Assembly (NCBI GenBank): GCA_002494165.1 | Contig: DLBH01000083.1 | Location: 1 to 17,126, forward strand | Direction: 5' to 3' | DNA length: 17,126 nucleotides | Source of the DNA: Lachnospiraceae bacterium UBA7026 | GTDB lineage: Bacteria; Bacillota; Clostridia; Lachnospirales; Lachnospiraceae | Shown: piece after piece, positions 7,321-14,296 of the stretch | How the letters are laid out: each line of letters opens with the position of its first letter | Numbering within the stretch: the first letter of the stretch is position 1 | Position numbers and translations under genes: made by a program | The notes under the pieces: generated by a model | Database searches by the model: none | Told to the model about the DNA's origin: nothing | Seen by the model: the letters and a program-made list of their open reading frames with translations, nothing else

Positions 7321-7402
7321 GAAACTATTATAATTGGATACTTCAAATTCGAACTCCTACAGGAACTCCCGGCCCAGCTGTCCAGGGACCGGCCACGGTC
7401 TC

Positions 7403-8839
7403 CTAATGGTTGACCAGAATGTAACCGCCGTTCTTGGAGGCGGATTCATAATAGCAGCTGGTAGAACTTGTATTGGTACAGGAAAACATGTAAGGAATCA
7501 ATCCCTCCAGAGTTTCAAACTTGATCCTCTGGTTACTGCCAAAGCCACTGCGGTTGGCAGGGTCGGCCACAATCGCATAGCCGTCAGGAGTCATACCCAG
7601 AATAGCCATGGTATGCTTGCTGTTGGACCATTTCTTATCCGTCTTATTGGTATAACGGTTCTTGCTGCTCACCTCAATGATTACCGGGTTGCCGGTGTAG
7701 AGGTGGTCCTTAATCTCATTAACGGCAGCTACATCTGAAAACTGACGGACATAGGTACTTTTCACACCAAAGTAAGCCAGAATCTTGGTAAGACCGTAGA
7801 GCGAAGCCGGTCTCTGGTTTGCGTCACTTTTTGAATAATTATTATTATAGACGGCGTCCCCGAATACGATTTTCTCAATGGTTTCAACCATTGTAGCGGG
7901 AGTGTAAACCTTGCCTGTCATACCGGAAAGTACATTGACCGCTGTGGCTGCCGCACAACCATGGTTAGGCATATATCTTGGATAAACACTACTCTTGTTG
8001 CTTCCTGTCTGGCTGAATATGGTATAGGTCCTGGTTCCGTAAAACTGATTGATCTGAGCCACTGCCTTGCTGCCTGTAGTAGATGAAGGCAGGCTGCTCT
8101 TTGGTGTAGTTGCCTTGTCCAGAACAATGACCTGACAATTGAGGACCGCGTGTCCCGTCCGGCACTGGATGATAACAGTTCCGGGTCCGGTGCCAGTGAC
8201 CACGCCATTAGCATCTACCGTAGCAATGGAGTTATTGCTGCTGTACCACTGGCGAGGCAGATTGGTATACTTGGTACTGAGCTGATAGGAATCCCCCTTG
8301 CGAAGTTTAAACTCATTTACACTGAGTTCCGGAACCATGACCAGACAGCGGAAGGAATAGCCCCTGCTTTTACACTTAATCCAGGTATAGCCTGTCTTTT
8401 TAGCTTTGATTACACCTTTTTTAGAAACTGAGACAATCTTGCTGTTGGCGCTGGACCATGTGGTGTTTTTCCCATTGACCACAAAAAGCTTTCCGCTGGC
8501 TCCCAGGCTGAGTGCTGCTGATGTCCTGCTAAGACCAACCACCTTTACCTTACATTTGCGCAGATACTTTCCTGCCTTGGCATAAACATAAGTAGTACCT
8601 GGTTTGAGGCCCTTGATGTATCCGCCGCGGACAGCGACGATCTGAGGGTTGGCGGACCGCCAGAGAACTGCCCTTTTCGTGCCTTTCATCTTAAGTCTCT
8701 TGACCTTACCCTCCTTGATATAAACATTCTTTTTATTCAGTCTGACCTGTCCCTTCGCCTGGGTGGGTATTGCCGGCAGCAACATCATCATTGCGAAAAG
8801 AGTGAATACAAACAGCAAGTGTCTTTTCAAATTATTCAT
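7403..8839 (-). CDS. Secreted Ig-like (BIG2-like) repeat protein with C-terminal C39-like cysteine peptidase domain
   Basis: A 478-residue exported protein. Residues 1-28 form a signal peptide (KRH, then LLFVFTLFAMMMLLPAI, with cleavage likely after TQA). Three related Ig-like segments follow at about 31-100, 101-170 and 171-240, each with a W-x-S-x-N/S pattern and VTG/IKG-x-x-x-G-x-x-x-I/V turns, as in bacterial Ig-like group 2 domains. A Ser/Thr-rich linker (242-257) leads to a C39-like domain with Cys295 (NHGCAAATA), His409 (SKHTM) and Asp426 (VADPAN). No sortase motif or transmembrane anchor is seen, so it is secreted or held by the Ig-like domains. ATG at 8839 follows AGGAGAGG. It is a paralogue of the 742-1494 protein and ends in the same GGYILV block. 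The substrate, possibly peptide or cell wall, is unknown. Confidence 0.85.
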   Translation of the reverse strand: MNNLKRHLLFVFTLFAMMMLLPAIPTQAKGQVRLNKKNVYIKEGKVKRLKMKGTKRAVLWRSANPQIVAVRGGYIKGLKPGTTYVYAKAGKYLRKCKVKVVGLSRTSAALSLGASGKLFVVNGKNTTWSSANSKIVSVSKKGVIKAKKTGYTWIKCKSRGYSFRCLVMVPELSVNEFKLRKGDSYQLSTKYTNLPRQWYSSNNSIATVDANGVVTGTGPGTVIIQCRTGHAVLNCQVIVLDKATTPKSSLPSSTTGSKAVAQINQFYGTRTYTIFSQTGSNKSSVYPRYMPNHGCAAATAVNVLSGMTGKVYTPATMVETIEKIVFGDAVYNNNYSKSDANQRPASLYGLTKILAYFGVKSTYVRQFSDVAAVNEIKDHLYTGNPVIIEVSSKNRYTNKTDKKWSNSKHTMAILGMTPDGYAIVADPANRSGFGSNQRIKFETLEGLIPYMFSCTNTSSTSCYYESASKNGGYILVNH

Positions 8840-8955
8840 ACTATTCCTCTCCTAAAACTATATGCTTTATATAAAGTATCGTATACAAACTGGCCAGATT
8901 ACGGCTCCCGGCAGGAATCCATCCACGGACCGCGGCTGTTCCAGCTATTATCTTG

Positions 8956-9606
8956 TCAGGTCATCTCCTCCAGCCACATCCGGGCCAGGGTCTCCATTCC
9001 TTTTTTATCAGGATGTATACCGTCAATGGTCTCATACTCACCCTTTGATGTCAGGTCAGCAACCTGCAGGCCATAGCGGTCTGCCAGTCCTTTGATCAGG
9101 TCACCATATATCCTTTTGGAAATCATCCTGTCCATATTAAAGAAAAATCTTTCTTCCGGGTCCACCAGCCTGCCCTCAGGAAATGTGGAGCACCAGATCT
9201 CCGCGTCGGGATAAGCCTCCTTAAGCCGTCGGACCATGAGCCCGTAGGATTCTTCAAATTCCTGTGGGTTCACGCCAAAAGCCCAATCATTACAGCCTGT
9301 GGCCACAAGTATCAGATCCGGCAGGCCATTCTTAGCCAGATTCCTGATTCTCCCAGGTGCGGTGGCTGAAGACGACAGCATACCGGATACTGTACTGCCG
9401 GCCAGGGAATCATTGTAGCCCAGCTGGCCGCCCAGGGCCCGGATTACCTGCATCCACCAGGTGTCTTCCACACTTTCCAGTCCTGTCTCATACTGGTTAT
9501 AGCGGTCAAAAAAGACTCCCTTTGAAGGTGTATATCCCTCAAATGTACTAATGGAATCCCCCAGGACCGATACCCGGGGCTTTCCTTCACGATAATCATG
9601 CTTCAT
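8956..9606 (-). CDS. SGNH/GDSL-family hydrolase
   Basis: A 216-residue esterase/lipase-fold protein. Block I is LGDSIS with catalytic Ser18, block II is LAGST (Gly70), block III is TGCND with Asn106, and block V is DGIHPD with Asp195 and His198, so the full catalytic set is present. There is no signal peptide, suggesting a cytoplasmic acyl or acetyl esterase; the substrate cannot be read from sequence. A longer start at 9624 is possible, but ATG at 9606 has a strong AAGGGGGGAG just upstream and begins close to the first beta strand, so I chose it. It lies between the DegV gene and the secreted C39 gene on the same strand. No strong promoter of its own is seen, so it may be co-transcribed with degV. 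Confidence 0.88.
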   Translation of the reverse strand: MKHDYREGKPRVSVLGDSISTFEGYTPSKGVFFDRYNQYETGLESVEDTWWMQVIRALGGQLGYNDSLAGSTVSGMLSSSATAPGRIRNLAKNGLPDLILVATGCNDWAFGVNPQEFEESYGLMVRRLKEAYPDAEIWCSTFPEGRLVDPEERFFFNMDRMISKRIYGDLIKGLADRYGLQVADLTSKGEYETIDGIHPDKKGMETLARMWLEEMT

Positions 9607-9645
9607 CCTCTCCCCCCTTACCATTCCTCATAGTAACCACATATC

Positions 9646-9838
9646 TATTTCCCTGACTTCCTGGTATCTTAGGAAATATGAACTTATTTCCAGGACTCCC
9701 TGGCATCATGGATTACTAAACCTATTTCCGGGACTCCCTGGCATCTTAGAAAATATAAACCTATTTCCGGGACTTACTGGCATCTTAGAAAATACAAACC
9801 TATTTCCAAGACTCCCTGGCGTCAAAGGAAATACCTGC
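9646..9838 (-). repeat. 39-bp tandem array made of copies of the DegV gene's 3' end
   Basis: Five units with the TATTTCC landmark at 9646, 9685, 9723, 9762 and 9801 (spacings 39, 38, 39, 39). The unit nearest the gene contains its last seven codons and stop (DARESWK-stop). On the minus strand the other four units would read DASKSRK-stop, DARESRK-stop, DARESWK-stop (now TAA) and DTRKSGK-stop. Each 24-base tail copy is followed by a 14-15 base AT-rich linker of the GTTTATATTTTCTAA type. The tail contains an imperfect CC-GGGA/TCCC-GG dyad. Only the first unit is translated. Confidence 0.92.
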
Positions 9839-10678
9839 CACGGTGGGCCCTGCGTTAGCCGCGACCACCAGGCCGATCTGATATTCTTCTGTGGGACCAT
9901 ATCCCAGGGCCTGGGTCATCAATTCCCTTATCTCATCTCCCAGCAGTGGGTTGTCACCGTAGATAATCTGATAAGGACTTCCGGCTTCCATCTCTTCAAG
10001 GGCCATCCGGCATACCCTGGAAACCACTTTTTTCTCCCCACGGCATTTGGCTGCCGTAACGATCTCATGGTCCCAGATCTTCATAATAGGCTTGATGCCC
10101 AGTTTGTCACCCACAAAGGCTGCCGCACTGGGAATTCTTCCTGACTTGCCGGCATATTTCAAATTATAGATTCCAAAATAAATCTTTCTCTTAGGAATAA
10201 CTTCTTTTACATAGGCCACTATCTCACTTGCCGGGACTCCTTCCCGGACCATCCGGCCTGCCTCGACGGCCACATGGCCATAGGCACTACAGTAGCTGCC
10301 GCTGTCAAAGCTATGGATATGAATCTTTCCCTGGCACTCCGGATACTCGTCATAAAGCAGGTCTACCGCCATCAGGGAATTACTGTAGGTGGCTGAACCC
10401 TTGCTGTTGATCAGAATAAGAATCAGGTCTGTGTAACCCTTCTCGTAATACTGATGGTAGAGCTCCATAAACTGGAAACCGGTGATCTGGGATGTTTTGG
10501 GAATCTCATCGTATTCCTTCATCAGTCTATAGAAGCCCTGATTGTCAAAATCTTTTCTACTGTCATATTCCTTGTCTCCCATCATAACAGGGAAGGATAA
10601 TACGTCTATGTCATATTTTTTCTGCATCTCCACCGGCAGATCACTGGCGGAATCTGTGACGATACGAATCTTTTCCAT
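9800..10678 (-). CDS. DegV family fatty-acid-binding protein
   Basis: A 292-residue DegV/FakB-type protein. Such proteins bind a fatty acid and, in Firmicutes, can present it to the FakA kinase for phosphorylation. Seen are the N-terminal IRIVTDSASDLP (4-15), the lipid-contact TSQ (62-64) and YFGIYNLKYAGKSGRIPSAAAFVGDKLGIKPIM (about 167-199), all typical. The usual histidine in the C-terminal G-x-x-x-x-H-x-GPG segment is missing: this protein has VVAANAGPTVAG (271-282). An in-frame TTG at 10693 gives five more residues, but ATG at 10678 follows AGGAG at good spacing and is preferred. FakA is not in the window. Two tandem promoters lie upstream, and the gene's last codons seed the downstream repeat array. 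Confidence 0.93.
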   Translation of the reverse strand: MEKIRIVTDSASDLPVEMQKKYDIDVLSFPVMMGDKEYDSRKDFDNQGFYRLMKEYDEIPKTSQITGFQFMELYHQYYEKGYTDLILILINSKGSATYSNSLMAVDLLYDEYPECQGKIHIHSFDSGSYCSAYGHVAVEAGRMVREGVPASEIVAYVKEVIPKRKIYFGIYNLKYAGKSGRIPSAAAFVGDKLGIKPIMKIWDHEIVTAAKCRGEKKVVSRVCRMALEEMEAGSPYQIIYGDNPLLGDEIRELMTQALGYGPTEEYQIGLVVAANAGPTVAGISFDARESWK

Positions 10679-10713
10679 GCTTTCTCCTAACAACTACTTA
10701 ATATGTTATATAG

Positions 10714-10787
10714 ATTATAACATAAAAATTAAACTATAGTTAACACTTCAGCTTTTTTATTATAAACAAGGCCGTCTTTTGTGTCAA
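10714..10787 (-). promoter_or_regulatory. Tandem promoters of the DegV gene with a palindrome
   Basis: The distal promoter is a perfect consensus: TTGACA (10787-10782), 17-base spacer, TATAAT (10764-10759). A proximal one has TTAACT (10743-10738), an 18-base spacer and TATAAT (10719-10714). The palindrome AACTATAGTT, extended to TTAACTATAGTTTAA (about 10743-10729), covers the proximal -35 and lies downstream of the distal start, a position suited to a repressor. Confidence 0.7.
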
Positions 10788-10802
10788 CTTGTCAGGATAG
10801 AG

Positions 10803-10836
10803 AAAAAAACAGGGGAACAACATGACATTGTTCCCC
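10803..10836 (-). terminator. Terminator of the ddrA gene
   Basis: GGGGAACAA/TTGTTCCCC (9-bp perfect arms, 10812-10820 and 10828-10836, seven-base loop), followed on the minus strand by TGTTTTTTTC. It lies about 110 bases past the ddrA stop. Confidence 0.9.
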
Positions 10837-10944
10837 GTTAATATTCAGATTCTTAACTTTCTGTGACCAGGCCGTCATACCCGTCCTTTCAAAGCTTTTG
10901 CCTGCCGGCTCTATTCTTCAGGTTCGCGGTCTGAAAAAGACTGG

Positions 10945-12765
10945 TTACTGGTCCAGGGGCTGCAGGCAGGAGAGAGCAAGACCGGTCGCTACGGCATTTC
11001 TCGGGCCTTCACAGCCGCGGATGTTACCTCGTCCGGCTACAATATCGTACTCTGCCAGCTCGGCTGTTACCATGTTAGGAATTTCGAAATCCAGAGCGGA
11101 ACCACCAACCATAACTACAAACTGGATATCCCGCGGATTACCTGTAGGGCTGACCATGGAGAGGGCACGGATCGAATTCGTAACAAATACCCTTCTCTTG
11201 GCCTCCTGACGAACGGACTTCACTTTCTCAATGGAATCCTGGTTCTCCAATGGAAGGAGACCATCCTCCTTAACCAGGACAATCTTGGAAAAGAGCTCCG
11301 GCTTCAAAGGCTCCTTGTAGAACTGGACTGTTCCATCCTCATGACGAATATGGAAAAGGCTTTCCACCTTGGCCAGAGTATACTTCTTGATATCCTCTGC
11401 CAGAGAAAAATCATCAAGGCCAAGCTCAGACTGGATCAGCAGGCTGACCATATCTCCGGCACCGGCCAGATGGATCAGCTTTACCTTGCCCTCCCAGTCG
11501 ATGATGGAGGCATCTGTGGAACCAGCACCCATATCGACAACAGCCAGCGGTGCCTTGGTTCCAGGGGTGGTAAGAGCTCCCTTGATAGCCATGTCGGCCT
11601 CAACACCGCCCACATATACAGGAACATTCAGCTTCTCTGTCAGGACATTGGCAATCATCTGCATCTGCAGACGGTCAGCCTTAACCATGGCAGCAATTCC
11701 TACTGCATTCTCCAGAGCGAACTCATCGGCGATTCCGCCGATAACCCTCTGGGGGTTAAAGGTATCTACCGCAAGAATATCACGGATCTTAATATCTGAC
11801 TTAGCCTTATTGGTAAGACCGGACATAACCCGGCGAACCTTGTCAAGCATATTGCCTACATTGGTTCCCTTCTCGCCGGTGATATCCTCGATGTCAGGAA
11901 CTGAGGATACCGCTTCCATAATTTTGGCAGCGCCCTCGTCCACATCTACTTCAACTTCCTTTTTCTCACCCAATATGCTGATGGTTCCAGCCTTGACAAC
12001 GCTGGCCTTGACATCTCCGCTGGGAGTCTTGATTACAACGCCGGACCTGTTTCCGATCAATGCCCTGGCAATAGGCACGATCTTCTGGGTCTCATCGGAG
12101 TTGAGCTGGAAGAGGGTTGCGATTCCGTAAGGATTGGATAACATACTAATAACACTTCCGGGAGCCGCCACCTCAATGGCACAGGTCAGACCCAGTGGAA
12201 CCTTCTCAATCATGCGGACCTCATCAATAACCGGAATCTTTTTCTCCAGCCTGTTGGTCAGAAGATTACCGTCATCCTCCTGCATGATGGCTCCTGTAAT
12301 ATTCAGTTTCGGATTGGCGTTATTAATCATGTCTGCCGCCTTCTGGAAACCAACGCTGGCAGGAATGACCACAATAACATCCTTCTCCTCTGTAATCTTT
12401 TTAATCTCTGTTACCAGGACAGATACACCGACACCGATGCCGGTTCCTCCGGGACTGCTGGGGTTGTGGCCGATCACTGTGGATTCAGTGATGACGGTCT
12501 GGGAAATCGTCTCCATGGCCACATCACCGATAACAGGTGCTGCCTCATTAATACGAATCTCATCGAGGTCTTCGTAATCCATACCCAACTTAGCAAGCGC
12601 ACTGCTCAGGGAATTAAAAACTCCACTTATGTTCTGGAGCGTTCCCTTGATTCCGGTGGTCGGACCGATCCCGCTGGCGAGAAATTCAATATCCTCCCCA
12701 TCTATTCTGGCCACAGCCGTCTCAGTGGAAGCATTACCAATATCTATGCCCGCTACATACTTCAT
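10945..12765 (-). CDS. ddrA: Diol/glycerol dehydratase reactivase, large subunit (DdrA/PduG type)
   Basis: An Hsp70-like ATPase subunit that, with a small partner, releases damaged cobalamin from B12-dependent diol or glycerol dehydratase so that intact coenzyme can rebind. The 606-residue protein matches the DdrA/PduG family end to end: AGIDIGNASTE (5-15), RINEAAPVIGDVAMETIS (71-88), ITESTVIGHNP (92-102), SNPYGIATLFQL (210-221), VDMGAGSTDAS (410-420), LAGAGDM (433-439), VGGSALDFE (553-561) and GRGNIRGCEGPRNAVATGL (578-596). Both actin-type phosphate loops are present. The usual companions (dehydratase pduCDE/dhaB and the small subunit pduH/ddrB) are absent nearby. The start at 12765 follows GGGAGAAGGAT. 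It has its own strong promoter and terminator, so it is an orphan single-gene unit. Confidence 0.95.
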   Translation of the reverse strand: MKYVAGIDIGNASTETAVARIDGEDIEFLASGIGPTTGIKGTLQNISGVFNSLSSALAKLGMDYEDLDEIRINEAAPVIGDVAMETISQTVITESTVIGHNPSSPGGTGIGVGVSVLVTEIKKITEEKDVIVVIPASVGFQKAADMINNANPKLNITGAIMQEDDGNLLTNRLEKKIPVIDEVRMIEKVPLGLTCAIEVAAPGSVISMLSNPYGIATLFQLNSDETQKIVPIARALIGNRSGVVIKTPSGDVKASVVKAGTISILGEKKEVEVDVDEGAAKIMEAVSSVPDIEDITGEKGTNVGNMLDKVRRVMSGLTNKAKSDIKIRDILAVDTFNPQRVIGGIADEFALENAVGIAAMVKADRLQMQMIANVLTEKLNVPVYVGGVEADMAIKGALTTPGTKAPLAVVDMGAGSTDASIIDWEGKVKLIHLAGAGDMVSLLIQSELGLDDFSLAEDIKKYTLAKVESLFHIRHEDGTVQFYKEPLKPELFSKIVLVKEDGLLPLENQDSIEKVKSVRQEAKRRVFVTNSIRALSMVSPTGNPRDIQFVVMVGGSALDFEIPNMVTAELAEYDIVAGRGNIRGCEGPRNAVATGLALSCLQPLDQ

Positions 12766-12878
12766 ATCCTTCTCCCTTTCCTGCCCGAAAGCATCTATCA
12801 GATTATGAATTCCAAATCAGCATGCCGGCATTGCCAGTGCTGAATATGAAATATTTTCACGCATTATTATCTATTTAA

Positions 12879-12907
12879 ATTATAGCACTGAGTAAAATAA
12901 CGGTCAA
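12879..12907 (-). promoter_or_regulatory. Promoter of ddrA
   Basis: TTGACC (12907-12902), 17-base spacer, TATAAT (12884-12879) on the minus strand, giving a leader of about 105 bases. The rest of 12910-13020 is AT-rich with no gene. Confidence 0.85.
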
Positions 12908-13023
12908 ATAATTGCAAAAATAAAATCTTGATATCATAGTTGAATAATTTAGACAAAAAAACACCTATTTTTGCACAAAAAGATACTTTATTGCGGAAGA
13001 CTTTAAAAAAAGGCTAAAAGCTG

Positions 13024-13080
13024 AAAAAAACAGCCGCCCCTTCGGTCGTTTCAACTATTACGACCCTTAGGACGGCTGTC
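13024..13080 (-). terminator. Terminator of the COG0523 gene pair
   Basis: ACAGCCG/CGGCTGT (13080-13074 region with 13036-13030) encloses GGTCGT/ACGACC, followed on the minus strand by seven T. It separates the GTPase pair from ddrA. The 180 bases between it and the stop at 13261 hold degenerate TTCC(C/T)GG-rich short repeats and no gene. Confidence 0.88.
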
Positions 13081-13260
13081 TCATATTTTACATTATGAAA
13101 ATCAGAACTTGGTTCAATTCCGGAAGTTCCCATTTCCCAGAAGCTGCTTCCTGGGAATACTTTTAAAGAACCACTCCTCCCAGGAAACAATCCTTCAGGA
13201 ACACGTTTACCGGGAACACTATCCTCAAAAGTCTTTTCCTGAATCCCGGCGTCCTGTCTC

Positions 13261-14235
13261 CTAGAAATATACCAGCTCTTCTGCCGGCGGGTCTGCCGCC
13301 TCAATCCTGCTGGCATAGAGAACAGGGCCTGTCTCCTTGTACTGCTCATCATATTCGATCTTAATCTGGGCAGTCAGGTCGATCCACATCTTATTCTTTA
13401 AAGACTTTATAGTGGATGACTTGGTATGGTTGATATGGCAGAGGTAACCGATGAACTGGATGTCATCGGCACAGCAGGTCATGGCATGCCTGCCGGGAAC
13501 AAAGGTCCCCTTGGGCATACGGATGGACTTGAATACTCTGGCCCTCATTTTTATGGTCTTACCCTCATAGAGCTCCGGCCTCTCCATGGCATCGATGAAC
13601 CAGATGCCATAGTCCTCATCCTCCAGGACGATCTCATCCCCGCTGATATCATAGGGAAGGACATCTGCCTCCTCACCCATCTCATCCGGGTCCGCTGCGT
13701 CAAATACCACCTGGGCCTGTCGGTTGACGGCCTTGATACTTCTCCTCCAGGTTGCCCTGGGAGAATCCTTGGTGATCCTGTTGATAATTACCAGTTCGGC
13801 AACCTTGAACATCTCCACGGCTATGGACCGCATATTGTTCATATAGAGGTCAAAGGTCTCCGCGTTCACATTTACAATAACCTGGTAAATGCTCAGAGGA
13901 GTCTTCTCCAGCTTCTTATATAGATCCTGGACATTCCACATGCCATTGTACTCAATAATCACCCTGTCTGGGTAGTACTGGAGCACCTTACTGGTCAGGA
14001 AGTCCCCGTCCAGGTCCTCTTCATCCTCCACCTCCACCAGGGTACAGTTTGTATCTTTGAGCAGTTCTTCATCGTACTCCTCCAGACCCTCTTCACAGGC
14101 GAAGATCAGGGTACGCTGCCCATCATTAAAGTAATCCTCCTCCAGGGTTTCCTGGATAAAGGTTGTCTTTCCTCCTTCAAGAAATCCAAGGAAAAGATAA
14201 ACGGGAATCTCCAGCTTCTTTCTCTTTCCGGCCAT
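13261..14235 (-). CDS. CobW-like (COG0523) GTPase fused to a YcgQ/TIGR03943-like C-terminal domain
   Basis: A 324-residue protein. Residues 11-200 are a G3E-type P-loop GTPase with Walker A GFLEGGKTT (17-25). The CxCC metal motif usual in COG0523 is absent (only FACEEG, Cys47), EPSG is replaced by EYNG (95-98), and the base-recognition motif is NRIT (152-155), so nucleotide and metal use may differ from the family norm. Residues about 220-324 look like the C-terminal domain of the YcgQ/TIGR03943 family: YEGKTIKMRARVF, then GRHAMTCCADDIQ (248-260) and a His-containing LCHINH. YcgQ partners YcgR-type permeases in other Firmicutes. The start has GAGAGGAG upstream. It lies 61 bases after the partner GTPase, probably in one operon. 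A metal-trafficking role is inference. Confidence 0.78.
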   Translation of the reverse strand: MAGKRKKLEIPVYLFLGFLEGGKTTFIQETLEEDYFNDGQRTLIFACEEGLEEYDEELLKDTNCTLVEVEDEEDLDGDFLTSKVLQYYPDRVIIEYNGMWNVQDLYKKLEKTPLSIYQVIVNVNAETFDLYMNNMRSIAVEMFKVAELVIINRITKDSPRATWRRSIKAVNRQAQVVFDAADPDEMGEEADVLPYDISGDEIVLEDEDYGIWFIDAMERPELYEGKTIKMRARVFKSIRMPKGTFVPGRHAMTCCADDIQFIGYLCHINHTKSSTIKSLKNKMWIDLTAQIKIEYDEQYKETGPVLYASRIEAADPPAEELVYF

Positions 14236-14296
14236 ATTCCGCTCCTCTCTCAGTTTCTATTTCCATCAGCCATAAAACACCAGCCGGGTCTCATTC

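Noticed and set aside
9706..9900. Minus-strand frame encoding repeated PGNRF-type peptide
   Set aside because: A shadow frame through the DegV-tail repeats. The real DegV frame ends in this region.
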